Shown: positions 20,163 through 33,005, counted from the stretch's first letter. The stretch is DNA of 64,000 nucleotides from Aricia agestis (GCF_905147365.1 NC_056427.1:3663001-3727000); one strand, 5' to 3'. A program made the numbers and translations. The notes: generated by a model from the letters alone, not told the origin.

Positions 20163-22596
20163 GTTTTGGATTATTTTGTGTATGTAGCGCCCTCTGCTTT
20201 GAAATCTGCGTGATATTTGCTATTATAAGAAGTAGTCAATAATTCTAATATTGGTCATTTACTGGACGGGCTAGGGTTGAAAAGCGTCATTTTCTAAGTT
20301 TTCCTATCAAACGTTATTATAATATGGATTTAAATATTTTATTAATTTATCACATTGTCATATCAGGATGTGTGTAATGTCAATTTGTGCGATATAAAAA
20401 CATTTTTTTATTTTCTTCAAAAACGTACTTACTCGCTTGTTGTGTACTTATAGCAAATAACTCACTCCGTACACGTGAGCGTAGATCGTTTGTAACTGAC
20501 TTAAAAGTGGAAATTTCTAGAACAAAAGTTAATTCAATTTTATACAATATAAGCTGTAAATTTATCATCTGTCTCGAGTACGTGGTGTTGTGATTCTTGG
20601 CTCACGGCGTTGTTGCCCGCCATATTGTTCGAGAAACAACACTAATTTAATTAAAAACTAACCAATTAGATAATGATAGAAAAGAAAGGGGCTAACAATT
20701 GCTCCTTGCGAAACGATGTGTGAGCAGCTCTTTAATCAGTGCACTTTTGTAAGTGCAGGATTCAGACAGTGTGGGGCCTGTAGATAATTTTGTGGGGCAC
20801 GCTGCCTGTTTTTCCTAATAAATTAAACGCAAATAAGGACGAAATTAAAAAAAAAATGTATAGTCTAAGTAGATGCCATATAGTTTGTGATTTGTGATGA
20901 TATCGTCAATACAAAAAAGGCATTAAATAGCAATTTTCGGTTTTTAACTTAACGGTCAAAGTCTAACAGAAAATTGATTTAGTATTTAATAATAATCTTA
21001 ATACCAAATTACAAAAATAATTTCAATCAACTTTAGATTGCTAAGGATAAACAAGCGGATCGAGCGAGCAACGCAGTATAATTTTCTAGCATTTATTGAG
21101 TTAAAACAAGCGTTGGGGGGCAGGGCCCATAGCTTTTGCTCCATTTGCTACGCGGCTAATCCGCCACTGCACTTATACAGAGAAAAGCTTTAAATATTAG
21201 CAAACGAAAGAATAACTATTTCACAATATTAAATTGACATGCGTATAAAAAGGGGGCTATTCTGTAAATTATTATTTTGTTGCTCCTATGTTTTATAACT
21301 TTTTACTTATTTTGTTCAAGTATTAATTAGTAAATATTTAAAATGTCAGAGAGAGAAAGAAATAGAGAAAGAGAGAGATAATATACGTCTGCAATAGATC
21401 GAATATATCTCGATTTAACGCAGTGATAACGCAATGCAGAAATGATGCGGCAATTTCGAATTTTCGTCGCTCTGAAACTACTTTTAAATTACTTTTGAAA
21501 ATTTTGAAAAACTACAACCTAATAAATTTTTTGTCGTTGTCTGATACGTTTAGAAGACGACTGGTAGAAAGACGATAATATAGTATATCGATGGTTTATT
21601 TTTTTTATTAGGGGATGATTTGTATTTTTACATTTAATGTATAAAGACTTTAAATATTCTGTTGTATTTTAGCGATTTTGAATTTTGTAATAATAGTTAA
21701 TCTTGTATGATTGTCTTTTAATTTTTGCTCTTTTATAATGTAGAAATAACTATTCTATAATTTTCATAAGACTGCTTTTGTATTTTGTGTAGATAATAAT
21801 GTAAATATTACTGTAAGTTTTCCTAAAAATGTTTTTCGATTAGGTCTATTCTGGAGTGAGTTCACAACTAATATAATTTTATTCTCCGCCTTACTTTATC
21901 ACGAGACTAGTCATGTAATTAAAATTTTGTCCCATTTGATATTAAATAGTTTTGTGACTTGATTGAACCCACGGTTAACCCATTTTGTTTCTCAAAACAA
22001 AAAAAAAATCTGTGCGTAAGCAAAACCACTCACTGATTTGCGATGGATAGTTTAGATAATTTACAAATGAGTGGCTAAGGGGTAAAATTTTAAATTTCAC
22101 CCCCTTTTTCAGTGAACCACTCATAGAATAGACCCGCTTTGTAAATTGAATTGACTGTGGTATTAAAATAAAATGTTTGATCAATTTCAATTTGTTTTAT
22201 TCGTATTTTTGACCTTTTTAATTTTGTTTCCACGAAAAATTATTGTATATAATTTTGTATTTAACGAAGTGAGCTATTTTCAGTATTCAAAAAAATTACA
22301 GTGACTATGCAGAATGTCGTAAGATCGAAAACAATATTACAGAACAGCCAGTTTTTTTGTGCCTACAAAATAGAGTCTTCTAGCTTCTTAGATGCAATCA
22401 TCTTTAATAAATCGTTAATTTCATTTAAATTAAGATTTCATATTATAAGCCCTCGAAACTAATCACTTGACACTCTCAAAGTGTGTGAAGAAATTTAAAA
22501 TTTTCAAAAACGTGCAACTTATTGAATAAACACATCAATAAAGTACAAACAAGGTGTTTTACAGAGACAAAGGCACGCGTAATTCGCAATGTATCT
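20163..22596. other. Gene-free stretch
   Basis: Very AT-rich. Contains a GA-rich microsatellite at about 21347-21384. Overlapping short frames at 20380-20593 on both strands have no recognisable motif. Nothing else is supportable. Confidence 0.45.
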
Positions 22597-22764
22597 TATA
22601 TCTTTTAACGAGCAATTCTTGTATCGGCTCCAACGATTTTCATGAAATATAGTATATAGGGGGTTTCGGGGGCGATAAATCGATCCAGCTAGGAATCATT
22701 TTTAGAAAATATCATTTTATTCGTGTTTTATCGAATACCGAGCAAAGCTCGGTCAAATATCTAG
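22597..22764 (-). repeat. Dispersed repeat 'TTTGACCGAGCTTTGCTCGGT' family, minus copy
   Basis: On the minus strand it begins actagatatttgaccgagct, with a CGAGCTTTGCTCG palindrome, then a conserved segment with ctagctggatcgatttatcg and gccgatacaagaattgctcg. Plus copies are at 32819-33005 and 52498-52760. Confidence 0.7.
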
Positions 22765-23711
22765 TATATTATTATGATACAATTAAATTTTTAAAACGGG
22801 TAATATAATATCATCTAGTTAAATGGACTTTGCCAAAATAGATTGTAAAACTTTACGTTACCCCCTGTTTAGTTTAATGCCTAGTCTCCCAACTGTATAC
22901 ACGTGTATACTGTAAACAATGTATCAAGTGGTGCTGTCACTCCGCCTGGCGTGAAATTGGCTGATCGTACCGGAACGGATGAAGGACTTGTGAGTAACCT
23001 TTGGACGTTCCTTAAGGGATAGGGATTTTGTTTTTTTAGCCCGCAAAATGTGTGAGTGTTTGTGATCTAATAAAGACAGGGTTTTCAAAAAAATAAATTC
23101 AAAATGTAAGTTTGAAGGTGGTGCGTGCGTGGCTTAGTAAAAAAGGGTTTAAATTAAAAAAAAAACACACTTAGAATGTAGCTTGTGATTGTGTGCATGA
23201 TCCACTACAACAACATTTATTTTTTCCAACACACATTAAAGTATTAGTTTCTTTTTGTGTTTGTGTGTGATATGAGTGTGTGTGGCTCGTAAGCCACACA
23301 TCAGTGTCTGTTGTGACAAAATTCAAAATAATAATATTATAATATGCAAGTTTTGAATTTTCAGGTATATGTTACTGTAAAAGCTAGAATCCTAAGATTT
23401 TCTAGTAAAACCTACCAGTTCCTAATGGTAAATGCCCCAAAAGGTTTGCGATATGAACTTTTACCATCATTTAAATTATTGGTAAATCTTGGGATTTACG
23501 GAAGGGTTCTACACCGTTAAAGAGCAAAAACTTGCCAAAAATTGTGTTTTTGGTATGGAAGCCCCACTTTAATCTTTATTTTATTTTAATATGATTATTA
23601 GTTGTTAAAGTATACATAATATAATAATATAACCATAATATATTTCTCCCTTAGAAATATATTTGTGAAAATTTTAAGCGCTTACCTGTTGCCATTATTC
23701 ATTACGAGCTA
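22765..23711. other. Gene-free stretch
   Basis: No exon or terminal-repeat element seen. Contains a 16-bp perfect palindrome (gtatacacgtgtatac, 22895-22910) and TG-rich sequence around 23262-23310. Function unknown. Confidence 0.4.
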
Positions 23712-23715
23712 TATA

Positions 23716-24805
23716 CAATGTGTCCCGACACCGGTGTCCGATCCTTTAATGTCAATTTGTCGATAAAATATGTCTATGGCATATTTTATCGACAAATTGG
23801 CTCTCAAATTTTTTCTCTCTCTCACGGTTGTAAAATGGCAGCCATTTTAATTTTTCTCAGGCTTTCACACTAATCTGACCAGTACTTCACATGTAAATAT
23901 CCTATGAAGATAAAAAAGGTCTCATTTGATAGCTGAATTTGTGGACTACGCTTGCATAGGCAATATGTTATAAATTTCGTGGAATTAAATATAGAAAAAC
24001 CCAAGTTTAAGAAAAAAAATGTGTATTTTTTATTAATGGCTTTATGGAGCAGCTTTTTTGTAGAAAATCTAGCATTTTAAACTGGTTCTTTTTTATTTTA
24101 AATAGATGAAGTTTTCATCTTCTAAAATTCTTTTACTTCAATGCTCTAAGTCATATAGTTTAGAAGTTATAATGATTTTCTTATGATGAGGTGGTCAGAT
24201 TAGTATGAAGCCAGAGCAAAAATTTTTTTTTAAAAGTTGGAAAAGAAAAATAATTTGAACTCATGATGAATGGCTTATATTAGTGACAAATTGGCTTTCA
24301 AATTATTTTTTTCTCCAACTTTTGAAAAAAAATATTTTTCTCTGGCTTCATACAAATCTGACCACCTTATCATAAGAAAATCGTTATAACTTCTAAATTA
24401 TCTAATTTAAAACATTTAAGTAAAAGAATTTTAGAAAATGAAAACTTTCTCTATCTTTTAAAAATAAAAAAGAACCAGTTTAATGTGCTAGATTTTTCAC
24501 AAAAAGCCATTAATATATTTTTTTTTTTAACTTGGGTTTTTCTGTGTTTAATTCCACGAAATTTAAAACATATTGCCTGTGTAAGCGTAGTCCACAAATT
24601 TAGCTATCAAATGAGACCTTTTTTATCTTCATAGGATATTTACAAGAGCAGTTCTGGTCAGATTAGTGGGAAAGCCCGAGAAAAACTAAAATCGCTGCCA
24701 TTTTACAACCTTGAGAGAGAAAAAAAAATTGAGGGCCAATCTGTCGATAAAATATGCCATAGATCACGACATTAAAGGATCGGACACCGGTGTCGGGACA
24801 CATTG
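23716..24805. mobile_element. Long foldback (palindromic) element, 1090 bp
   Basis: The two halves are near-complete inverse copies: the left end CAATGTGTCCCGACACCGGT pairs with the right end, and pairing continues to a centre near 24260, giving arms of roughly 530 bp. Flanked by TATA on both sides (23712-23715, 24806-24809). The left arm has an extra internal hairpin (tttgtcgataaaatatg and inverse, about 23756-23800). No coding capacity, so non-autonomous; TA-type target use is inferred. Confidence 0.88.
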
Positions 24806-25024
24806 TATAAGATGATCTGATTTTAATGCGGTTTTAATGTTTGGAATGTGACGTGATAGAGATTATTTAACTGTAAATAAAGCAAATGGGACACCTAAAA
24901 TGCTTTCCTGCCTGTTGTAAAAGCAGGATTAAGTTTTACAAGTCATAAAAGTATGAAATAATAAGCCAAGTGCGGGAACCGTGTTTTTCCGGAACAAAAT
25001 GTGTCCTATGTCATTTCCCGGGTC

Positions 25025-25128
25025 CCAAAGTATCTCCATACCAAATTTCGGCAAAATCGGTTCAGCGGTTCTGGCGTGAAGACGTAAAAGACAGACAGAC
25101 TTTCGCATTTATAATAATAGTAATGGAA
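25025..25128 (+). repeat. LINE-tail-like dispersed repeat
   Basis: ccaaatttcggcaaaatcgg ttcagcgg, then gtaaaagacagacagacttt cgcatttataataatag. Same tail family as 12062 and 56735. Confidence 0.6.
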
Positions 25129-25629
25129 GTATGCAGTTTGGATGCTTAGATATTTGAAAGGCAAATTATGAGATAAAATTACCCTACGGAAGCAAACTCT
25201 GAAATATTAATAGAATTTTCCCCAGTATCAAAGTTGCGATTCTAACAAGATTTCGCTGCAGCCTTAGCTTAAATTTTGAACTGAGCTTAGCCAATTGACA
25301 TTTCTTAACTCATTTTTATCTGAAACGTGGATCTTGAGAAAGTTTAATATGACCTGATTGCTAGCGCTGAACATTTTTAAGTTTTCACCCCGTATTTTTT
25401 GCTTAGGGGTGAAAATTTTTACACTTCTTTTTTTGAGACAAGGTGTGTCTAGTTGTCTACTGATGATATATCTTTATAGTCCTAACCCGTCGATTGTGTC
25501 TCGTTCACCGGTGAGCGTATGGGACTTGATGAATTAAGTCACGATGATAATGTTACCTAACGTTACCCTTTAAATTAAATTACAAAACTACTCACCACAC
25601 AATCATCACCGCCAGGTGATGATGACGAG

Positions 25630-25690
25630 TAATAATGATGATCTGGCCTGGCCACCGTCACCAAAACCGGCGTGGGAAGTTATTACTATC
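25630..25690 (+). repeat. 3' fragment of the same tRNA-derived SINE
   Basis: ctggcctggccaccgtcacc aaaaccggcgtgggaagtta matches the 3' end of the SINE at 37715-38027. Confidence 0.55.
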
Positions 25691-25792
25691 ATAACGAACC
25701 GGTGGTAGGCATCAGGTAGACATTCTGAAAAAATTTGATTCAAATTTACTCAGAAATAAAACATTTTTTATTTATTATTTATTTATTTATAA

Positions 25793-26164
25793 GTATTGAA
25801 GTCAGTGAGGATGATTCGTGGTGATGTTGATTACAAGCGATCATTACTTATGGTGACGACTAGTGGTGATGACTTATGGTGATGATGATGAACAAAACGG
25901 TTCCATTTCTGTTATGATAAGTATTAACATTAATGATTATTCGTGGCGGTGTTGATTACTAGCGATCATTAATTACGGTGACGACTAGTGGTGATGACGA
26001 CTAGTGATGATGATGACTAATGGTGATGATGATGAATACAACGGATCCATTTCTGTCATGGTAAGTATTGACAGTGATAATGACTCGCTGTCATTGAAGA
26101 CTATGGTGATGCTAACTAATGGTGATGATGATGAATAATTCCATTTCTGTTATGATAAGTATCG
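25793..26164. repeat. GATGATG-rich minisatellite, three units
   Basis: The segment ttccatttctgttatgataagta recurs near 25902, 26046 (as ctgtcatggtaagta) and 26139, each preceded by ggtgatgatgatga. Unit spacing is about 144 and 93 bp, so units vary by internal GAT/ACTAGTG copy number. Confidence 0.75.
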
Positions 26165-26559
26165 GTGCGGTCAGAGGACGGCGATTGAACGTAAACATAG
26201 CGCCATATTGCTCTCGATTCAATATAAAGTATACTTCAATACATCTTTGCTAATATTAAATGGGAAAGTTTGTTTGCCTGATTACCATGTCTGTCTGTAT
26301 ATTACCTCTTCACGATAAAACTGATGAATTGATTTTGTTTGGAAATAAGTAGGCAGGTTAGCTTAAACAAAGAGCAGCATTTCTCCGTCAAGGTCTGATC
26401 ACAAATAGGAAATGAAATAAGTGGAAAAGTTTAGTAATTTAAGACTATCTACATCATCATCATCCTCATAATATCAGCCTATAGTCGTCCACTGCTGGAG
26501 ATACATACATACTACGACATATTCCAAATTGTGCTTTTTGTCTCGCCCAGGAATCGAAC

Positions 26560-26673
26560 ATTTAATTGGTATATTATATAAGGTTTATCCTAACCCAAAG
26601 AATATTAATACCAAATTTCATCAAAATCCGTAAAGACTAAAGATGCTTAAATTGAAAGATGTAACAGACACAC
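26560..26673 (+). repeat. LINE-tail-like dispersed repeat, truncated by SINE copy 6
   Basis: ccaaatttcatcaaaatccg then gtaacagacacac, the usual tail of this family, cut short where the SINE poly(T) begins. Confidence 0.5.
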
Positions 26674-27003
26674 TTTTTTTAATGAAATAAGGGGGCAAAC
26701 GAGCAAACGGGTCACCTGATGGAAAGCAATTTCCGTCGCCCACTTGCAGCATCAGAAGAGCTGCAGATGCGTTGCCGGCCTTTTAAGAGGGAATAGGGTA
26801 ATAGGGGAGGGTAGGGAAAGGAATAGGGGAGGGTTGGGAAGGAAATAGGAGAGGGTAGGAAAGGGTAGGGGATTGGACCTCCGGTAAACTCACTCACTCG
26901 GCGAAAGTTGCGCGGCGGCGCTGTTTCACGCCGGTATTCTGTGAGCCCGTGGTATTTCTCCGATCGAGTCGGCCCATTCGTTCCGAAGCATGGCTCTCCC
27001 ACA
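26674..27003 (-). mobile_element. SINE-like repeat, copy 6
   Basis: Full-length copy in which the central hairpin has diverged (gttgcgcggcggcgctg). Flanking DNA is a dispersed LINE-tail repeat ending in cagacacac. Confidence 0.85.
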
Positions 27004-27004
27004 T

Positions 27005-27638
27005 CATATCTTCACAATATTAGTATGGTGGCCTCAAATATTTCCATCCAACTGTACCTAATAGGAACATGGGATGCAAAATTGAATTGAAGCTCGAATA
27101 ATTATGTTGAATGTCCAACTGTCCTCGCAGACTACTGATGGGGTGAGCTGCTACATTGGGAATTATGGAGACGAATGTTATTACAACTCTGATTAAACCA
27201 CCTCCCCAAAAACAGAGAAAAAAACCGATTTTCTAAAATTAGCAATGGCTTTTCGTCCCCAATGTTCTTAATCCTTTTTTTGATCCCGGTTTTTTTAATA
27301 AAATTTTTAAATCGGGTAAAAAGTTTTTTACCAAGTTTTTTACCGATTTTTAAGTTTTTTTACGCTTTTTAAGCCCAGATATTTTGCAGGTATCATAATA
27401 TTATGTTGAATGTCCAGCTGTCCTCGCAAACTACTGAATGATGGTCTAAAGGCCTCTGAGCTGCTGCATTGGAAATTATGAAGACGAACGTCATTATAAC
27501 TCCGATCATTTCCACATTACAAATAAAAAATCTGAAATAAGCAACGGGTTTTTCAGCCCCAATTTTTTACCCCCAGGGCATTTTTATCATCCCAATTTTT
27601 TAACGCCTTTTTTTACCCTGGATAAGGAGTAGACAACG
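27005..27638. other. Gene-free stretch
   Basis: Two diverged direct copies of a segment containing gttgaatgtccaactgtcct cgca (about 27098-27200 and 27402-27500). No gene or known element. Confidence 0.45.
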
Positions 27639-27880
27639 CCTCCATGGTCCAGTGGCTTAGGGCATGTCTTTTGATTTGCCATTAACTCTTCGTCGATCGA
27701 TCTGGCAAAAAGTTCTGTTAGGACAATGCATGCTGATAACCTGATTGTCGGATAAGATGATCCATAGGTTTGATGGGCAATAGGCATGTAAAATGTTCTG
27801 TGTCTGTTATCCATCTACTGGGTTTTGAGAATAAAGGTGAGCAGACACTTAGGCACTATAAAAACACGTCTGCGTAGTTA
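27639..27880 (+). repeat. tRNA-derived SINE, degenerate copy
   Basis: The head cctccatggtccagtggc retains an A box (TGGTCCAGTGG); the B box is degraded (cgtcgatcgatctgg). The body shares aggacaatgc.gctgat.acctgattgtc and gggcactataaaa.ac..ctgcgtag with the better copy at 37715-38027. Confidence 0.7.
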
Positions 27881-28862
27881 TTCAACATGCGCATATATAT
27901 GCGTGACTGACTGACATGCCTGCCTAGCATAAGCCAACGAGATATCTCACTCTGTTTTCTCAATTCTCAATTGCTCAATTCCACCTCTAAGGGGTTAAAA
28001 TAGGGGGTGAAAGTTTGTATATAATAATACTTCTCAACGCGAGCGAAGCCGCGGGCAAAAGCTCGTTTATATTAATTTCTGTGCGGCGTGCGGCCGCAAA
28101 CGTAAGCATTAGAAATTTCTTCCCCAAACCATCAAATTTGTCGTGACAAACACACAGACAATGCTACAACAGGCCGGTAACGGAAGGCTGTAGCACTTCC
28201 GGCCTAATTCACACATACATTTCCCTTTGTCTTTGTTTCACATGAAATATGAAACAAGTTGAATATACAAAGTGCACTACGGGCTCACGGAAAATCGGCG
28301 CCAAATTTGTTGCGGGGCGTGCATAAAGTACGGAAGACATTTTAACCCATCAATTCCCAAGCGGCAAGCCGGCTGCCGTATAACAATTAAAAATCTATTT
28401 TGTCTGCGATACCCACAATGGAGGTGTTAAAGTATTTTTAAGCCCGACGAAAAAGGGTTGTTACATGGTTGTTATAAGGTTGACGTGTCTGTCTGTGTGT
28501 ATGTCTGTTCGTCAATTTGCAGCGTCAAAAACATTTTATATCACTTCTATTATAACTAGCAAGAACTAAACTGTACATCTTTTTTAATCCACTACAGCCA
28601 AAAAAAGGTGGATGTGCAGAAGTATTTTTAAGTCAAGATAATCTTCTCGTATTATAAAAAGAAAGAAATTTATATGCTGTAAGTTGTGACCCTCTAAATA
28701 GCTTTGTGTAATTTATGAATAATTAGAGTCCACATCCTGAGGATGCCCCGGTGTTGGGGACTCGACGCGCGTTTCGACGCGCGTCGAGGTTTTCAACCTG
28801 CATGGTGGTGAGGGGCCTTGCACGGATTTGCCAACATTATTGCTTGAATAATTATAGTATTG

Positions 28863-29737
28863 GATCCGACCGTAAAATCCTGCATGAATCGTTTTTTTCG
28901 ATCAAATATATTTTAAAATAATCTTTAGAACGTATAGAAAGGATTAATTAATGTTGGGTTGCCTTGTCAAAAGTAGCCGCAAGTACCTCTAATTAAGATT
29001 ATTGTTCATAAGATAAATGCATAATTCGTATGAATATTTTTTTCAGTCAATTTTACATCATTTGAAAGAAAATGACGAGACAAAATAAGGTATAAATGGC
29101 TCCAGTGCCGAAAATAGGGCGGTGCCACCGGTGCCCAGGCACAGGGCGTAGACTCTAAGGGGGCGCAAGAATGGCCAGAACAGAGGGGCCTATACGTAGC
29201 ATTGCTCGGGTACCTTTAATATCTAAAAAAGAAACAGGGGCGCAGTTATAGAATCTCGCACACGGCACAGGGCGCAAACAGACATAGTTCTTCATCAAAA
29301 TTGAAGCATCGATTTTTTTAATAATTTTGATACAAAATTTAAGTTTTATGCATTTTGTGCATGAATATCCATGGTTACCAGTTGCACGATAGCCGCAAAC
29401 TGGGGTTGCCATCACTTTTGTTTAAGACAAATGTTCAGGCCTACAATTATTATGCCTGGCAGAATTTGAGGACGTCGAGAACCCGCAAGATTGCTATTTT
29501 TATTTAACAGGCGTTTTTATTTTTATGCGTAGTGTCCTGTCATTCCTTCTTAGTTCTTATTTTTCTATTGAATACACGCAAGTTTGTATTACGGGCTTTC
29601 ATTTTGCTCAATTAGAGGTACTTGCGGCTACTTTTAACAAGGCAACCCAACATTAATCCATTTTATACTTTCTAAAGATTATTTTAAAATATATTTGATC
29701 GAAAAAAACGATTCATGCAGGATTTTACGGTCGGATC
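28863..29737. mobile_element. Terminal-inverted-repeat element, 875 bp, ~130-bp ends
   Basis: GATCCGACCGTAAAATCCTG at the left and its inverse at the right. Pairing extends about 130 bp, through ttgggttgccttg and gtagccgcaagtacctcta. The unpaired centre (about 29000-29600) includes a segment resembling ggcgcagggcgtagac-type repeats and no credible transposase. The target duplication is unclear. Confidence 0.8.
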
Positions 29738-29759
29738 TTAGGATATTACTATCTCTATC

Positions 29760-30837
29760 ACTTACTAAACTGAAGATGATCAAAGTTACAAACACAAGAA
29801 AGAAATTTCGTGAATTTATTTATGCTGTGAGTTGTGACCTCCTTTTCGTAATTTATGAATGTCACTGAATGAATGAATGCCCTATATCACTTACTAAACT
29901 GAAGATGATCAAAGTTAGCTATTTGAATCAAAGACTTATTCTGTGTGGCGCAGTATTTGGTGGAAGCGATAACGTTGCAATGACGTTATATGTCGTAGAC
30001 TAGGTACTCATTTTTGGCAGGCATCAGCAATTGAGATACATTTTAATCGCTACGATGAAATTAATAAGTTTACCTAAAATTTTAAGGTGCTTTCAGAGAA
30101 AGTGACTAATTTAGGCATATATGTAGTGTAGGTAGGTAGGCATACTTGGTAGGACTATATTTATCAAACCCAGTCGATCAATACTTTTAGTATCACGAGT
30201 CACGACAAATATTACCTAGTAATTTAACATAACCCGACCAAAAACAAAGGCCAGCCATTCCGCCTTTAAATCAATTTACATTTTGTACATATTTTTACTT
30301 CATCATGCCTTCGGATTTTTTTACCATCATCTTACTCCAAATAGTATTTTTAGACAATGTTTTAACAGCAGTTTCTACTAGAGTTTTTTTTATATCTTAC
30401 TCCCTGGTAAGAACTAAGAATGTTATAAAAAGCATATTTTATATCGATCAAACTTTGTTCTTGTAGAAATGTTAGAACATATTTTATGTGGATTGATCTC
30501 CCAGAATAAGGCTATGTTTGTTATTAATCAGTGTATTGTGTGGGACAATAGACGTCTGTGTTTTGACACCGATCATTACGTATCCTTTGAGCTGGCTCGT
30601 CTGAGGTACCTATTGTTATATGCCAACACACGAGATGATCTACACTAATAATATAAAGCAAAACTGTGTCTTTTGCCACCGCACAAGTTTATATTGCATA
30701 GCTTTTATTGCGGGCTTTGAGTGCCGAGACCGAATCAAGAAATTACAATTGCGACGTTAGCGTCGTTTCAGTTCGGTAGACTCCGTCACAGTGTTTGTGT
30801 GCGTGCGACTAGACGGATGCAAATCATCTATCTATAC
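29760..30837. other. Gene-free stretch
   Basis: Contains a duplicated segment cacttactaaactgaagatg atcaaagtta (29760 and 29887) and one gaccgaatcaagaaatt repeat fragment near 30728. No gene. Confidence 0.45.
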
Positions 30838-31069
30838 ATTTATACAAAACTCAAAGGTGACTGACTGACATGGTGATAGCTATCAACGCACAGCCCAAAC
30901 TACTGGACGAATCGGGCTGAAATTTGGCACGCAGGTAGATATTATGACGTAGGCATCCGCTAAAAAAGGATTTTGATCATTTCCACCTCCAAGGGGTCAA
31001 AATAGGGGATGAAAGTTTGTATATAATGATACTTCTTAACGCGAGCGAAGCTGCGGGCAAAAGCTCGTA
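30838..31069 (-). repeat. Dispersed repeat, minus copy of the 7368 family
   Basis: On the minus strand it begins cgagcttttgcccgcagctt. Plus-strand text includes acgcacagcccaaactactg and gggctgaaatttggcacgca, the inverse of 7368-7600. Confidence 0.68.
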
Positions 31070-31334
31070 ATTGTATAAGTTGATAAAAAATGCTATGCAG
31101 CTTCAAATTTATAAGCCATTGCATAACTTTTGTCGCGGCGACCGAATCAAGAAATTCCGTAACGAAAAAAACCTAACAACCCCACTCAGAACTCAGAAGT
31201 CGGTATACATCGTCGGCGCAATTTTGATCTGCTCTATAAAGAAGAGATAAAGAGAATCTGTTTGCTAAGCCCCCTGCACTCTCTCGACTTCCAATTAAAA
31301 TTCTACCCACTAACTAGGCTTAACATCCGTTGTG

Positions 31335-31672
31335 GATGATTTATACAGTATTTTTTCAGAGCGAAGTAACCACTCCTCAAATATTGTAGTGCCTGGGACA
31401 AGATTTTTAAATGTCCGTATGGTTGCCCAAGCGCATACGGCATTCTCGCATCATAATCGGCCTAGTTTAGAGGAAAGAACTAGTCAATACGTCTGGGACC
31501 AACTATGTGCGGGTTTCCTCACGATGTTTTCCTTCACGTCGTCGTCGTCGAGCGTCCGTATTATGTACTTGAGATCAGAAAATGTCTCATAGGTACACGC
31601 CTCCACCCGGGTTCGAACCTGCATCCTCTAGGAGTGCGAACCGAAGGTCTACCCATTAGGCCACGGACGCTC
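31335..31672 (-). repeat. tRNA-derived SINE (second type)
   Basis: On the minus strand it starts agagcgtccgtggcctaatg g, with an A box, a perfect B box GGTTCGAACCC (plus 31609-31619), and a body containing (GAC)n-gtgaaggaaaacatcg. This is a recognised moth SINE type. The left limit is approximate; 31500-31672 is certain. Confidence 0.75.
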
Positions 31673-31954
31673 TTTCTGTACCCACTATTAGTACAATATT
31701 AGAATTCCCATACGGACATGAAAATTCGAAAGCAAAAAGTGCAGTTCGCTCGATTTATGGTCGAGTGAGAATTTACGATCGAAGTTTGGCGCGATTTACG
31801 ACTGGTTAATGAACTTTGCTGAATGGGGTATAAATGACCCAGAATAAAGGATGGGACTATACGGGATGTGAATAACCCCGTTCCTAAAAAAACGGGTTGA
31901 ATTTTGGGAGTGATGGCAAAAGAAAAAACTAGGAACGGGCAAATAGGATTTAAA

Positions 31955-32215
31955 GTGGTAGAGCCATGCTTCGGCACGAATGGGCCGGCTCCACCGGAGA
32001 AATACCACAGGCTCAGCATGAAACAGCGCTTGCGCTGTGTTTCGCCAAGTGAGTGAGTTTACCGGAGGCCCAATCCCCTACCCTCCCTTTCCTACCCTTC
32101 CTTACCCTCTCCTATTCCCTTCTTCTGATATTGCGAGTGTCCATGGGCGACGGAAGTTGCTTTCCATCAGGTGACCCGTTTGCTCGTTTGCCCCCTTATT
32201 TCATTAAAAAAAAAA
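31955..32215 (+). mobile_element. SINE-like repeat, copy 7 (internal deletions)
   Basis: Head and poly(A) tail are present. Part of the head-hairpin spacer and the AAAAGGCCGGCAACGCACC segment are missing. The tail faces copy 8 across 184 bp. Confidence 0.82.
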
Positions 32216-32399
32216 CATTTTTGGCTCGCTATAGAAAACGATGTTTATCACTTCCTTTCCTAGTCCGCGGCAGGCTCCCTCGGTCTGATGCATTTTCAAT
32301 CATAGCCACGTGACCCTGAAATATCTTTAAAAATTTTACCCTCCTAAAAACTGAACTAGTTTTCCCCCTAATTTTTATATTCTTAATAGTTTAAACAAC

Positions 32400-32729
32400 T
32401 TTTTTTTTTTTATGAAATAAGGGGGCAAACGAGCAAACGGGTCACCTGATGGAAAGCGACTTCCGTCGCCCATGGACACTCGCAGCATCAGAAGAGCTGC
32501 ATGTGCGTTGCCGGCCTTTTAAGAGGGAATAGGGTAATAGGGGAGGGTAGGGATGGGAAGGGAATAGGGGAGGGTAGGAAAGGGAATAGGGTAGGGGATT
32601 GGGCCTCCGGTAAACTCACTCACTCGGCGAAACACAGCGCAAGCGCTGCTTCACGCCGGTTTTCTGTGAGAACGTGGTATTTATCCGGTCGAGCCGGCCC
32701 ATTCGTGCCGAAGCATGGCTCTCCCACGT
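32400..32729 (-). mobile_element. SINE-like repeat, copy 8
   Basis: Full-length copy in inverted orientation to copy 7. Open frames within it, such as the start of 32501-32899, are artefacts of the repeat. Confidence 0.86.
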
Positions 32730-32818
32730 ATAATCTTTATCTAATAAAGATCTCAGAAGAAGAAGACTCAGTTGATTGTATAATAAATAAAATAAATGGA
32801 TTTCTGACGTTTTATAAA

Positions 32819-33005
32819 ACTAGCTATTTGACCGAGCTTTGCTCGGTGTTCGATAAAACACTAATAAAATTAAATTTTCTGAAAATGATTCCTAGCTAGA
32901 TCGATTTATCGCTCCCGAAACCCCCTATATACTAAATTTCATGAAAATCGTTGGAGCCGATTCCGAGATTCCAATTATTTGCTCGTTTAAAGATACAAGA
33001 TAAAA
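32819..33005 (+). repeat. Dispersed repeat 'TTTGACCGAGCTTTGCTCGGT' family
   Basis: Starts actagctatttgaccgagct; matches 22597-22764 (inverse) and 52498-52760 over about 180 bp, including the gatcgatttatcgc segment and the ttggagccgattcc segment. Confidence 0.72.

Noticed and set aside
29155..29415. 86-codon minus-strand frame inside the 28863 element
   Set aside because: No similarity to any transposase motif; the composition follows a repeated non-coding segment.
32501..32899. 132-codon plus-strand frame
   Set aside because: It starts inside SINE copy 8 and continues into another dispersed repeat.
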